NCBI GenBank assembly: GCA_009760855.2
Contig: WPIO01000053.1
Location: 862,001 to 926,000 of the forward strand
Direction of reading: 5' to 3'
From: Cristatella mucedo
Taxonomy: Eukaryota; Bryozoa; Phylactolaemata; Cristatellidae
Length of the DNA: 64,000 nucleotides
Shown: positions 22,206-34,779 of the stretch, piece after piece
Layout: each line of letters starts with the position of its first letter
How positions within the stretch are numbered: the stretch's first letter is position 1
Program-made: the position numbers and the translations under genes
The notes under the pieces: generated by a model
Told to the model about the DNA's origin: nothing
The model's input: only the letters and a program-made list of their open reading frames with translations
Databases searched by the model: none

Positions 22206-24069
22206 TCACGACCCGTGTTGTGAGGTTGATAAGTATGCATAGTATAGGCATATAAATATAAATAGCATAAATGAGGCTGGTAAATCTGCTTTATCTTCAA
22301 CCTTTTATTGACCTACTTCTTCAGCGAAACTTCAATGCTCGCAAGTAAGCTCCAGGCAGCTTTTTAGAGCCTATCACTGCATGGAATTCAGAACGTGCTG
22401 TAAAGGAACAGCGTCCTTCTCATTAATGAAGATAAAGGTAAAGTCTCTGCTCGTGTGCACCTTTTTACCAGCGCTTGACACTATTCATCACCGGAACTAT
22501 CCCAAAATCAATCATGGGGCCCCCAGCGAGCGAACGAGGCCCACACAGAAAGAGACGATGCACCTCACACGAGTGGCTTGACTGGAATGCGACGAGTTCT
22601 TTAAATCTGGCAACGAACAGTGTGCCTAAGCACTGACACGTATGAATATTTCCATGTTTGTTTCTGAGCGCTCCCTTAATCGTGCCAGAAGTTTCGTTTG
22701 CATGCATGTCTAAGCCTAATAAGTTGAATTCGTTTAATCCTCGGTTGTTTATTCTCTGGCGGTGACATGCTATAAGCCCTTAGATTGACATTTGGAGCTC
22801 TGGTGTAACTGTAAAGAGACATATTATTGATAATATACCATCATCTATCTTACTTAGAAGTCTGACGGATTCAGAATGGACCTTTCAATTGGTATCACTT
22901 GTTTAGGATAGACGCCTGCTCAAAATATTCAAAGTCAATAGATGTCTAGCATGCATTTACTAAAACACGGGTGATTTCAAAAAATAATTCAAAATGAGAA
23001 ATAGTAGCTTCTTCGCATTTGAATGCAGTTTTTTTAAACTGCATCATCAAAGCAACGTTAAAATGACATCGAATAGAAATTTAAAACAGACAAATTATTG
23101 GCACAGAAATCCGTTAGGAATGTACGGTAAGAATGTCCCAATTCTAAAATTCGAAGGAATCTTAAAATGCGAAGGAATGTAGTTTTTAATAAAGAATGCT
23201 AATTTTTTGGACTCCAAGGGTATTACGAATTTTTCTCACTTTAATTAGGCTGCGATACCTCGCCCGTGGCCTTTAGAATGGAGCTACATCAAAGAGCATT
23301 TATTTTACACTGGATGGTGTTAGGGACAATGTGCTTACCCAAGGCAATCAGAGAGAGGTGATCAAGCATAAGCTAATTGGTTCATTCAGTCGAAAGTAAT
23401 CACTTAAATTACAGTTTCTAGATGGCAAGAACGCAAGTCAGTAGTGACTTCCAAGTAGCTGCATATGGCAGCTTTGCTAAATTAAGGCTCATTCTGTGGA
23501 AGCTCTTCAGACTGAAACTGGAGGCGATGTTAGATACGATACAGGTAAATCAGCAACAGGCCCAGAAGGAACAGGGATGAAGCCTTATAGCCAACTATTG
23601 ACATCCATCGTACAGCAAAATGGGCGTCCGAGAGCAATGGAAGGGGCCAGACTTATGCCATGCTGGACGTCAGAGAATCGATTTCCACGGCACTCAGTCG
23701 GCGAAGGGCAAAGCAAGCGATGTCACCGGCCAGCAGTCAACGTATCCGGTTCTATGGCTAGCCGATTATGCTGACTTGTCTGCACCAGGGAAATTACTTC
23801 TTGGCAATAGTTAAAAAAACGAGTGAATGTACACTTAATTTTGTTTTTCGTGGGAACTTTAGCCACCAAATGGCTAATGAATTCACGAACCGTATCCAGG
23901 AAAGCTCTCTAACCTATTTGTTGCTGCTCTGACTCTGCATTCTGCAGTTGAACAAGAAAACCAGTAAGCTAAACATAGTATGAGGAGAACATTTTCACAG
24001 CTTTTGGCTAATACGTTGTTTATATGAAACGACTACAGCTTCGCAAGAGCCATAGCAGCGGAACCACTA

Positions 24070-24250
24070 AAATAAAATCCTAGCTGATTAAACTGCCCTT
24101 TTTGTCTTTCTGCAGAAGAGCCTTTATGGCTATCACAGCAGCTTGCAGCAGTGGTAAATTGTCGCTAACTGTAGCAATTAAGCCCAGGACCTCGGCATCG
24201 AGGTCATAAATCCAAATGCCTTTCCTAGCTACGCTTCCCGGCCCATTAAA
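24070..24250 (-). mobile_element. SINE-1, old copy inside tandem unit 1
   Basis: Read on the minus strand it matches the copy at 37545-37718 along its length: 'acctcgatgccgaggtcctggg', a B-box remnant, 'ttaccactgctgcaagctgctgtgatagccataaag', and the end '...aatcagctaggatt'. The heads are degraded. Confidence 0.65.
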
Positions 24251-24321
24251 TAATATCATCGGGTGGGGGCTTGGCTCATCATTGCAGTACCGGAAGAAAC
24301 CGAAGCAACTGCATCAGAAGC

Positions 24322-24805
24322 TGTAGTTTGTATGCACGTATTATTGTATACATTGTATGCCGGCTCCTGTCTGGTGACCATAAGGGCAAGGGAGCGTGTA
24401 GTTTGTATGTATGTATGTATAGTGTGTCTGATAAGCCACTCGTGAGCTGTTAGAAGCACCACCGAGAGGGGCCGGTGCACAGCTATGGTCCGCCTGTGAT
24501 GTGATATGGACACAGGCCGGTAACCAGCTGGTGACCAGATGGTGGATTCACCATCAGGGTCGGCCAGTGCACTGCTGTGGTCCGCCTTTGATGTGGCATG
24601 GACTAGCTGGTGGCCAGATGGTGGATTCACCATCAGGGTTGGCCGGTGCACCGTTGTGGTCGATAAGTCATCGGAGTCGACCAGGGGAGGGGAGACGTAT
24701 GAGAGCAGGGGCTGAGGGGAGCCGTGCGCTCTTCGGCTCCGTGCGTTAGTAATAAACTGTCGGTGATGGGAATCGGCTGTCTCTCTGCTGTGCGAACCAA
24801 CTACA
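24322..24805 (+). repeat. 5' LTR
   Basis: 484 bases, TGTAG...CTACA. It has an internal near-duplication: 'gtgtagtttgtatgtatg' recurs about 70 bases in. 'aataaact' at about 24750 could serve as the polyadenylation signal. It differs from the 3' LTR by scattered substitutions and small indels in the GTAT-rich part. Confidence 0.8.
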
Positions 24806-25129
24806 AGCTATTTCGGCGGGGGCGACTATGGCCAGTGTAAACAGGCTGCTGAACTTCGAGAGAGAGACCAAGAAATGTGGCTACGAACCAAGTGAGTGGC
24901 ACTTGTTTTTGCTCCTTGCGAAGCACCGGCGTTGTGCGAGGCGACAGACAGTGAGACTGTGCAAGGGGGAAGGTAGCTGCGTACTCGAGAAGGGTGGCGG
25001 CGTCCGCGTGGAGGGCGGCGGCGTCCGATAGGAATGCAGCGGCGGTGTCCAAGCGGAAGGCGGCGGCGGCGTTCGCGAGGAAGGCGGCAGCGGCATCCGA
25101 GAGAAAGGCGGCTGCGTCCGCGACAGAGT

Positions 25130-26480
25130 CTGAGGCGTCCGCGACAGAGTCGGCAGTTGCCTGCGATAGAGTCGGCAGCGGCCTGCGACAGAGTCGGCTG
25201 TGGCCTGCAGCAGAATTGGCAGTAGAGTCGGCAGTAGCCTGCGGCAAAGTCGGCAGCAGAGTCGGCAGTGGCCTGAGGCAGAGTCGGCAGTGGCCTGCGA
25301 CAGAGTCGGTAGTGGCCTGCGACATAGTCGGCAGCGGCCTCCGGCAGAGTCGGCAGTAGAGTCGGCAGTGGCCTGCGGCATAGTCGGCAGTGGCCAGCGA
25401 CAGAGTCGGCAGCGGCCTGCGACAGAGTCGGCAGCGGCCTGCGACAGAGTCGGCTGTGGCCTGCAGCAGAATTGGCAGTAGAGTCGGCAGTAGCCTGCGG
25501 CAAAGTCGGCAGTAGAGTCGCCAGTGGCCTGAGGCAGAGTCGGCAGTGGCCTGCGACAGAGTCGGTAGTGGCCTGCGACATAGTCGGCAGCGGCCTGCGA
25601 AGGAGTCGGCAGCGGCCTGCTACAGAGTCGGCAGCGGCCTGCGGTAGAGTCGGAAGTGGCCTGCGACAGAATCGGCAGCTGCCTGCGACAGAGTCGGCAG
25701 TGGCTTGCGGCAGAGCCGCCAGTGGCCTGCGACTGAGTCGACAGCGGCCTGCGACAAAGTCGACACTGGCCTGCGACATAGTCGGCAGTGGCCTGCGACA
25801 GAGTCGGCATTGGCCTGCGGCACAATTGGCAGTAGAGTCGGCAGTGGCCTGCGGCAGAGTCAGCAGCGGCCTGCGACAGAGTCGCCAGAGGCCTGCGGCA
25901 GAGTCGGCAGCGGCCTGCGACAGAGTCGGCAGCGGCCTGCGACAGAGTCGGCAGTGGCCTGCGACAGAGTCGGCAGCGTCCTGGGACAGAGTTGGCAGTG
26001 GCCTGCGGCAGAATTTGCTGTAGAGTCGGCAGTGGACTGCGGCAGAGCCAGCAGCGGCCTGCGATACAGTTGGCAGTGGCCTGCGGCAGTATCGGCAGCG
26101 GCCTGCGAGAGAGTCGGCAGCAGCCTGCGACAGAGTCGGCAGTGGCCTGCGAGAGAGTCGGCAGCGGCCTGCGACAGAGTCGGTAGCGGCCTACGACAGA
26201 GTCGGCAGCGGCCTGCGGCAGAGTCGGCAGCAGCCTGCGACAGAGTCGGCAGTGGCCTCCGGCAGAGTCGGCAGTAGAGTCGGCAGTGGCCTGCGGCATA
26301 GTTGGCAGTGGCCAGCGACAGAGTCGGCAGTGGCCTGCGACAGAGTCGGCAGCGGCCTGCGACAGAGTCGGCAGCGGCCTGCGACAGAGTCGGCAGCGGC
26401 CTGCGGCATAGTCGGCAGTGGCCAGCGACAGAGTCGGCAGCGGACTGCGACAGAGTCGGCAATGGCCTGTGACAGAGTCG
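25130..26480. repeat. 22-bp minisatellite inside the LTR element, about 60 copies
   Basis: Unit approximately ggcagcggcctgcgacagagtc, imperfect, with a recurring short variant ('ggcagtagagtc') that marks a higher-order pattern. Just before it (about 25000-25130) is a looser repeat around 'ggcggcgtccg'. Because 22 is one more than a multiple of three, the reading shifts frame with every unit. Three units (66 bases) make a 22-residue protein repeat that is open in several frames on both strands. Confidence 0.95.
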
Positions 26481-26802
26481 GCGGCGTCTGCGACGGATTC
26501 GGTGGCGTCCGAGACGGAGTGGGTGGCCGGGGAGGCAGAGGAAGCCATGACTTTGACGTTGGCCTGCGACCAGCCGGTGGGCTGTGACGTTGTCCAGGCC
26601 GGAGTGTGCAGACCGAACAGTCTGTACAGGACGGTAAGACTGGGAAGGCTTGAGAGGCACTGCAGGCTGGAGAAGCAGCTGCACATGTCGGAGACGCGAT
26701 AGCAGAATCGGCAGAGGCAGATAGGCTTGCTAATTGCTGCTCTGTACCTTGCAGCTACATGTGTTGGTGCTGCACACTTGGGACCTTAAGGTCAAGGGAG
26801 CG

Positions 26803-27282
26803 TGTAGTTCGTATGTACGTATGTATGTATATATTGTATGCCGGCTCCTGACTTGTGACCATAAGGTCAAGGGAGCGTGTAGTTTGTATGTATGTATTGT
26901 ATGTCTGATAAGCCACTGGTGAGCTGTTAGAAGCACCACCGAGAGGGGCCGGTGCACAGCTGTGGTCCGCCTGTGATGTGGTATGGACACAGGCCGGTAA
27001 CCAGTTGGTGGCCAGATGGTGGATTCACCATCAGGGTCGGCCAGTGCACTGCTGTGGTCCGCCTTTGATGTGGCGTGGACCAGCTGGTGGCCAGATGGTG
27101 GATTCACCATCAGGGTTGGCCGGTGCACCGTTGTGGTCGATGAGTCATCGGAGTCGACCAGGGGAGGGGAGTCGTGTGAGAGCAGGGGCCGAGGGGAGCC
27201 GCGCACTCTTCGGCTCCGTGCGTTAGTAATAAACTGTCGGTGTTGGGAATCGGCTGTCTCTCTGCTGTGCGAACAAACTACA
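26803..27282 (+). repeat. 3' LTR
   Basis: 480 bases, same ends as the 5' LTR. The sequence 'ggtcaagggagcgtgtag' stands both just before this LTR and inside it, so the exact left boundary could be misjudged by one internal repeat. Confidence 0.8.
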
Positions 27283-28394
27283 GCAACAGCATCAGCATCA
27301 GCTCAATAAGTTTTTTGGGGCGAACCTTCAAGCTTGAGCACGAAGGCTTTAAAACTCCGTAAGTCGGCTTCTCCTGGACATCTGTGGGCCTCTTACTTCC
27401 GGCTGTCACTGGAGCTCGGAATTGCTGGATTACACGGGAAGCGATGCAGAGATTTATCGCTTCACTTAACCCAACTTTCGACTCAGCTTACGACGGCCAC
27501 TTCTGATTGAAATTTAAGGTCAATCGGTGTAACGTGACTACATAGTTACCGTTGGAGTAGCCGCCGGGGAGACAACACGCTGAGAGGCCCGTGGCCTTCG
27601 GGATAGAGCTACATCAAATGCCTATATTTTGTAACGGCTCGTGTCGGGGACAATTTGCTTACCCAACGCCATCTCAAAGAGGTGATCACACGTATACAAA
27701 TTCGTTCATTCAGTGACGAGCAATTACTTAAATTACAGTTTCTAGATGGCAAGAACGCAAGTCAGTAGTGACTTCCAAGTAGCTGTATTTGACAGCTTTG
27801 CTATATTAAGCCTTATTCTGTGGAAGCTCTGCAGACTGAAACTGGAGGCGATGTTGGATACGATAGATGTGAATCAGCAACAGAGGCAGAAGGAACAGGG
27901 ATGATGCCTTATAGCCAACTATTGACATCCATCATACAGCAGAATGGGCGTTCGAGAGGAACGGAAGGGGTCAGACTAATGCCATGCTGGACGTCAGAGA
28001 ATCGACTGCCACGGCACTCAATCGGCGAAGGGCAAAGCAAGTGATGTCACCGGCCGGCTGTCAGCGTATCCGGTTTTATGGCTGGCCGATTATGCTGACT
28101 TGTCTGCCAACAGGGAAAGAACTGCTCGGCAATAGTTAAACAAACGAGTGAAAGTAAACTTAATTTTGTTTCTCGTGGGAACTTTTAACATTAAATGTGT
28201 AATGAATTCACGAACCTTATTCAGGAAAGCCTTTTAACCTAATTGTTGCTGCTGTGACTCTGCATTCTACAGTTGAACAAAAAATCCAGTAAACTAAACA
28301 TAGTATGAGGAGAACATTTGCGCGGCTCTTGGCTAATACGTTGTTTATATGAAACGTCTACAGCTTTGCACGAGCCATAGCAGCGGAACCATTA

Positions 28395-28570
28395 AAATAA
28401 AATCCTAGCTGATTAAACTGCCCTTTTGTCTTTCCGCAGAAGAGCCTTTATGGCTACCACAGAAGCTTGCAGCAGTGGTAAATTGTCGCTAACTATAGCA
28501 ATCAAACCCAGGACCTCGGCATCGAGGTCTTGAATCCAACTGCCTTTCCTAGCATAGCTTCCCGGCCCAT
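28395..28570 (-). mobile_element. SINE-1, old copy inside tandem unit 2
   Basis: Same position within the unit as in units 1, 3 and 4, so it was inserted before the array expanded. Confidence 0.65.
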
Positions 28571-29754
28571 TAAATAATATCATCGGGCGGGGGCTTGGCT
28601 CATCATTGCAGTACCAGAAGAAACCGAAGCAACTGCATCAGAAGCAACGTCAGCATCAGCGGCCCAATCCGTTTTTAGGGACGAACTTTTGAGCTTGAGC
28701 AGGACCGCTTGGGAGCTCCGGAAGTCGGCTTCTCCTAGACATATGTGGGCCGCTTACTTCTGGCTCTAGCTGGAGCTCGGGATGGCTGGATCACATGGGA
28801 AGCGATGTCGAGGTTTATCGCCTAATTTGGCCGGAAATTCTACTCAGCCTACGACGGCCAGTTCTGATTGTAAATTAAGGTTGGTCGCTGTAACCTCATT
28901 ACAAAACTACCGTTAGAGTAGCTGCTGGGGAGACGACAATGTGAGAGGCCCATGGCTTTCGGCATAGAGCTACATCAAAGTGCCTATATTTTGCACTGGA
29001 TCGTGTCGGGGACAACGTGCATACCCGACTTAAGTTGAAAGAGGTGATCACACGTAAACAAATTCGTTCATTTAGTCGAAAGTAATTTCTTAAATTACAG
29101 TTTCCAGATGGCAAGAACGCAAGTCAGGAGTTACTTCCAAGTAGCTGTATATGACAGCTTTGCTATATTAAGGCTCATTCTGTGGAAGCTCTTCAGACTG
29201 AAACTGAAGGCGATGTTGGATACGATAGAGGTGAATCAGCAACAGACAAAGAAGGAACAGGGATAAAGCCTTATAGCCAACTATTGACATCCATCGTACA
29301 GCAGAATGGGCGTCCGAGAGGGACGGAAGGGACCAGATTAATGCCATGCTGGACGTCAGAGAATCGATTTCCACGGCACTCAATCGGCAAAGGGCAAAGC
29401 AAGCGATGTCAATGGCCAGCAGTCAACGTATCCGGTTCTATGGCTAGCCGATTATGCTGACTTGTCTGCACCAGGGAAATTACTTCTTGGCAATAGTTAA
29501 ACAAACGAGTGAATGTATACTTAATTTTGTTTGTCGTGGGAACTTTAGTCACCAAATGGCTAATGAATTCACGAACCATATCCAGGAAAGCTCTCTAACC
29601 TATTTGTTGCTGCTCTGACTCTGCATTCTGCAGTTGAACAAGAAAACCAGTAAACTAAACATAGTATGAGGAGAACATTTGCAAAGCTTTTGGCTAATAC
29701 GTTGTTTATATGAAACGACGACAGCTTCGCAAGAGCCATAGCAGCGGAACCACT

Positions 29755-29935
29755 AAAATAAAATCCTAGCTGATTAAACTGCCCTTTTGTCTTTCCGCAG
29801 AAGAGCCTTTATGGCTATCACAGCAGCTTGCAGCAGTGGTAAATTGTCGCTAACTGTAGCAATCAAACCCAGGACCTCGGCATCGAGGTCATAAATCCAA
29901 CTGCCTTTCCTAGCATAGCTTCCCGGCCCATTAAA
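29755..29935 (-). mobile_element. SINE-1, old copy inside tandem unit 3
   Basis: Same position within the unit and the same degraded head as in the other units. The end '...aatcagctaggatt' is preserved. Confidence 0.65.
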
Positions 29936-31109
29936 TAATATCATCGGGCGGGGGCTTGGCTCATCATTGCAGTACCAGAAGAAACCGAAGCAACTGCATC
30001 AGAAGCAACGTCAGCATCAGCGGCTCAATCTGTTTCTGGGGACGAACCTTCGAGCGTGAGCAGGACGGCTTGGGAGCTCCAGAAGTCGGCTTCTCCTGGA
30101 CATCTGTGGGCGGCTTACTTCCGGCTCTAGCTGGAGCTCGGCATGGCTGGATCACATGGGAAGCGATGCCGAGGTTTATCACTTAACTTGGCCCAAATTT
30201 CGACTCAGCTTACGACGGCCAGTTCTGATTGTAATTTAATGTTGGTAGCCGTAACCTCATTACATAGCTACCGTCGGAGTTGCTGCTAGAGAGACAGCAA
30301 GCTGAGAGGCCCGTAGCCTTCAGAATGGAGCTACATCAAAGTGCCTATTTTTTGCACTGGATCGAGTCGGGGACAACGTGCTTACCAAACGCAATTTGAA
30401 AGTGGTGATCACACGAAAACCAATCCGTTCATTCAGTAGAACGTAATCACTTAAGTTACAGTTTCTAGATGGCAAGAACGCAAGTCAGTAGTGACTTCCA
30501 AGTAGCTGTATTTGACAGCTGTGCTATATTAGGGCTCATTCTGTGGAAGCTCTGCCGACTGAAACTAGAGGCGATGTTAGATACGATACAGGTAAATCAG
30601 CAACAGGCCCAGAAGGAACAGGGATGAAGCCTTATAGCCAACTATTGACATCCATCGTACAGCAAAATGGGCGTCCGAGAGCAATGGAAGGGGCCAGACT
30701 TATGCCATTCTGGACGTCAGAGAATCGATTTCCACGGCACTCAGTCGGCGAAGGGCAAAGCAATCGATGTTACCGGCCAGCTGTCAACGTATTCGGTTCT
30801 ATGGCTGGCCGATTACGCTGACTTGTCGGCACAAGGGAAATTACTTCTTGGCAATAGGTAAGCAAACGAGTTAACGTAAACTTAATTTTGTTTTTCTTGG
30901 GAACTTCAGCCACCAAATGGCTAATGAATTCACGAACCTTATCCAGGAAAGCCTTGCAACCTATTTGTTGCTGCTCTGACTCTGCATTCTACAGTTGAAC
31001 AAAAAAACCAGTAAACTATACATAGAAAGGTACGCTCGAGAACCTTTGCACAGCTATCGGCTAATACGTTGATTACATGAAACGATTGCAGCTTAGCGGG
31101 AGCCAACGC

Positions 31110-31300
31110 AGCTGTAGTACCAAATTTAAATCCCAGCTGATGAAACAGCTCTTTTCGTCTTTCGACAGAAGAGCCTTAACGGCTATCTCAGCAGCTTGCA
31201 GTGGTGATAAAGTATTGCTCACTGTAGCAATCAAACCCAGGACCTTGGCACCGAGTTCGTGAATCCAACTGTCTTTTCTAGTGTTCCTTTGAGGCTCATT
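31110..31300 (-). mobile_element. SINE-1, old copy inside tandem unit 4
   Basis: Same position as in the other units but more diverged, in line with unit 4 being the most different one. Confidence 0.6.
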
Positions 31301-31838
31301 ATCTAGTATCATGGGGCAGGGGCATGGCTTATTAAATCAGTTCCACCAGAAACCAAAGCAGCAGCATTAGAAGCAGCATTAGAAGCATCAACAGCGAGGC
31401 TCAATCCGTTTCTAGCGACTAAACCTCGAGCTTGAGTAGGAAGGTTGCAGAGCTCCGGAAGTCGACTTCTCCCGGACACCTGTGGGCTGCTTACTTCCGG
31501 GCTCTTGGTAGAGCTAGGGTTGGCTGGGGCACCTGAGTAGCGATGCCGAGGTTTGTCCCTTCACTTGGCCCATCTTTTGACGATGCGTACGATGGCCAGC
31601 TCTGATTGTAATTTAAGGTCGGTCGCTCTAAGCTCTTTATATAGCTACCGTTTGAGCAGCTGCTGGGGAGAAGACATGCTGAGAGGCCCATGGCCTTCGC
31701 TATAGGGCTACACGAAAGTGCCTATATTTTGCACTGGATCGTGTAAGGAACAATGTGCTTAGCCAGCACAATCTGAAAGAGGTGGTCACACATAAACTAA
31801 TTCGTTCATTTAGTCGAACGTAATGACTTGCGTTACAG

Positions 31839-33839
31839 GGTTAGTGTTATCACACTAGCCCTTACCCGGAGTGATTTATGGGATATCACTGGTTGATGTA
31901 TGATCGAGTTTATGGTTTACTGAGGAACATGGGTGTATAAGTTTATACTTGTAATGGGGGTGAGCTAGGGCCTGCAACGGAGGGGCAGTAAGAACGCCCT
32001 GTCTCTGCAGGCTACGAAAAGGAAATTCAAGCAATTCAATGCCACAACAGACTGCCATGCGTTTGATTGTGCACCAGCTACTGGCTAAGGAGTCATTACG
32101 GGCTAATCAAGGTAACCCTTTTATGTGACATTGATCGCGACACATTTATTTATCGTTGTGTTCCGAAACACAGCTTTCGGCTATGAGTTTCCTATGGCTG
32201 ATTGTTTGACATTCGGCAAGCCCTGTGCACAGGTAACAGTTATAGATCCGGGGCAATGAGTGTTCGAGATCCGATGCTTTTGCTTTTGCCCCGGTTACAT
32301 TATCTGAGGGAAGTCATTTCGATACTTATAAATGTGGCATAAACTAAAAGCTTACAAAAAGGATTCGAAAATGACACGTCAGCATATGAATGGGATATGT
32401 GATTCAGATCCAGTAGTTTGTTGGACCCTCAAAGCATAAGCAACAAGCTAATTGGAAGCATAAACAACAAGGTTCTGTGTCTGGAAGAATTAGGGCAAGG
32501 GCAACCGACTAATGATAGCATCTGGACAAATACTAAACCGACGAATTTGGGGAACCTTGGACTTTACACGTGAGTGGCAACAGCAGAAAGGGAGGGAACT
32601 GGTAAAAGCAGGGAATGTTACAGCGAATTCTGAATATAGACAGGCATGCGCGAAATGCCAGTGCAATAGTTTTGGCGATTGCCTGCTGCTTTGGCAGCTT
32701 GCACAATCAATAAAAACGTCGTGGTCGTTGCAAATGATCGGAAACACTAATGTGCACCCAGGTATTTGCAAATCGAGCCACCTCTCTTTCCATGCGCTAG
32801 ACACGGGTATTCATGAACAAGCAGTTGAAAGCAGGACAGCTCAAAATCTCATTGAGCGCGAGTTGAGATAAGTCAGCCAGGATAGGGATGAAAGTTTTGC
32901 TATAAAGTATTTAGCGCCCAGTACTTTGACCATTTCACTTTGTTAGTTTCATCGTAATTCGTGGACAGTAGACCACACCCTCAAAACGCCCAATAGTCTG
33001 TAGCCTCACCTGACATTCCCAAGAACGTTTTCGAAAATAATCTCAGCTGTAAAGGAATACTTAACTGCAAAATGCGAAGGCCAATCATTATGCAGCTCAG
33101 AGGAAGCTGCAGCTGCATCAATGGATGCAGATCGAGAACTGGTGTCAGACCAGCAATTCCCGGGGGGGGGGGTGGGGGCGGTGGAGAGAAAGGGGCGCGA
33201 AGGATGCCGAGTTCAAAGCAGCACGGCACTCCCTGCTGAAACTGCCTGGCAGTAGCTCGGCCACGAAACTCACAGCCAGAGCCGCTTCCAGCCAGCATCG
33301 TGTGAAAAGCTGGCTACTTGGCACGGGTTCAGCAGGGCAGATGGCAGCAGTAGACAGCTGTAGCTGCCACTCCCTAGGTAACGGTGGATGAACTAGGCCG
33401 AAGAAAGCGTTGCCATCGCAGGAACACCTCCAACTAAAGCTCGTGCACGACCGTCAGCATCTGAAACATTTCAAAGGTCAGAATGAGCACTGCACGGGTC
33501 CCCTACCTCGTCCTTCCATGCATTTTTGGTCTTGCATAGTGGTTAAACTCAGGAGCAGCCAGGTATGCTGCTCTGAGGTGTTGGGACAGCCATAGTTGTG
33601 GTTAGGGTTGAGGAGACTGCCAAAACGGTGAGGCAGATGTTACGTTCGAGCGCGCGACGTCTGGCCTCAGCAGTGGGTGTGGCTCTCGATGCTCCCTCTC
33701 TGGGATTGATTGGCAAGGTGCTAAACTCACGTGCTTCTGCGATTGGCGAGCTGCAACGTATCGCGCGACGTCTAATCATTAATGCTGGCTATAAATAACC
33801 GCATCCAAAAGTGAACTCACGCAACATCTGCTCGAGCTT
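31839..33839. other. Two kilobases with no recognised feature
   Basis: The longest frame is 119 codons at 32512-32871 (+). It contains 'ACAKCQCNSFGDC' but nothing I can assign, and a minus-strand frame covers the same bases. A G-run lies at 33161-33170. The stretch near 33600-33800 is duplicated in neither array nor arms. Confidence 0.45.
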
Positions 33840-34779
33840 GACAAATGTTAACGAAGCTAGTCTTAGGTACAAGGTAGGTCAGGGGGTTGTTTTAATTGTT
33901 CAAACAGCTAGAGGTAAGCCGGCAAGGCATCTGTGGTCAGATCGGTCAAGATTGAATACTAGTACTACTACTGCTTCACTTGATATAGCGCCCTTAGATA
34001 ATTTTGTATGTTTCTAGGCACTTTGCATTTGCAGGAGTAGAAGCGCGATCAAAGGTAGGGAGGGTGTCACAGCTAAATTAGCCCGGGTGCACTCAACCAC
34101 TCTAGATAGTGCTAAGCTCGGGCAGCTTCGAAGAATATCTGGCTCTGGCAAGGTCTACCGAGACGGGAATGCCGAGGCTTACATCGGCGGCTGAAATTTC
34201 GCAGAGTGAATGCAAAAACTGCCCACTTGTGGTCACACAGCACCCGATTCCCGCTCGCAGCGAGTAGAAAATCTCGATTCGCCCATGTCGAGTGAATCTG
34301 ACATCCTAGACCTCGCTAACGTGATTTGACATCCATGATGGTACAAATATGTTTCCAGATCTTTACTGAGGGTCGTCTCTCGGTGCGGCACATCCATAAA
34401 AGCCGAGTTTGAACTGATAGTGTTCATCAAGCATTAAGCTGAGCCAAGGTAAGCAGCTGCCACATCCATCGTTAAAACGAAATACTTCCTCCACTGTTTA
34501 TCCGGTCGGAGAGAGAGGGAGAGAGAGAGAGAGCTGGTTAAATTGCGTTTCTCGAAAAGACAGAATGGTTGGGGGTCCCTGAACAAAAAACGTTGGCTTA
34601 GTAAGCAGACAACGGGTTACTTTAGGAGCAACTGGGATTTTTTGATAGCATTTAAGTTGACAGCAAGCTGAGATGCAGAGCCACAGTGGGCATGTGTGCT
34701 GAGGCTGAAAGCCTCTAGCCCTGCCCCTGTCAGCGACCACTGCATTCTCGTTGGTGTGCTGCAGCGGTGATTTCTAGCT

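Larger units (their letters stand above)
19085..23245 (-). repeat. Right arm of the large inverted duplication
   Basis: Reverse complement of blocks in 5815-14056, in mirrored order. The inner edge is at 'ttcattatttattcggc' (19088). The outer edge is at 'tttttctcacttt' (about 23230-23245), directly before the 1.36-kb tandem array. It lacks the 1.1-kb and 3.4-kb segments present in the left arm. Confidence 0.85.
24322..27282 (+). mobile_element. Non-autonomous LTR retrotransposon-like element
   Basis: Two direct repeats of 484 and 480 bases flank a 2.0-kb interior. Both start TGTAG and end CTACA, the TG...CA ends expected of LTRs. The element sits inside tandem unit 1 at a point whose uninterrupted form is seen in units 2 and 3 ('gcatcagaagcaacgtcagc'). 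A purine-rich run (caagggagcg) lies just before the 3' LTR. A 68-codon frame from ATG 24828, just inside the 5' LTR, could be a gag remnant, but I recognise no domain. No protease, RT or integrase is present. No clear 4-6-bp target duplication is seen; only 'gc' is shared by both flanks. It resembles TRIM/LARD-type non-autonomous elements. Confidence 0.75.
23256..31838 (+). repeat. Tandem array of a ~1.36-kb unit, four copies plus a partial fifth
   Basis: The anchor 'gagaggcccgtggcc' marks unit starts at about 23256, 27581, 28942, 30303 and 31680. Spacing is 1361, 1361 and 1377 bases. The first unit also fits (1364) once the 2961-base LTR element at 24322-27282 is subtracted. The fifth unit stops at about 31838. 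Every unit has the same short + strand frame starting 'MEA' and a minus-strand SINE-1 in its second half. I recognise no protein domain, and substitutions scatter over the unit without obvious codon bias. The array may be a non-coding satellite or a duplicated locus. Confidence 0.9.

Noticed and set aside
25130-26480. CRISPR-like array of 22-bp repeats
   Set aside because: Units abut with no unique spacers, and the setting is eukaryotic DNA inside an LTR element.
24881-26686. A 601-codon minus-strand gene for a repetitive protein
   Set aside because: The frame lies over a 22-bp minisatellite and is open because of its period; equally long frames occur on the other strand and in other frames.
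24322-27282. A clear 4-6-bp target-site duplication for the LTR element
   Set aside because: Only 'gc' is shared by both flanks when compared with the empty form in units 2 and 3.
32512-32871. A 119-codon gene with a Cys-rich motif
   Set aside because: No recognisable family, no promoter or splice context, and an overlapping frame of similar length on the other strand.
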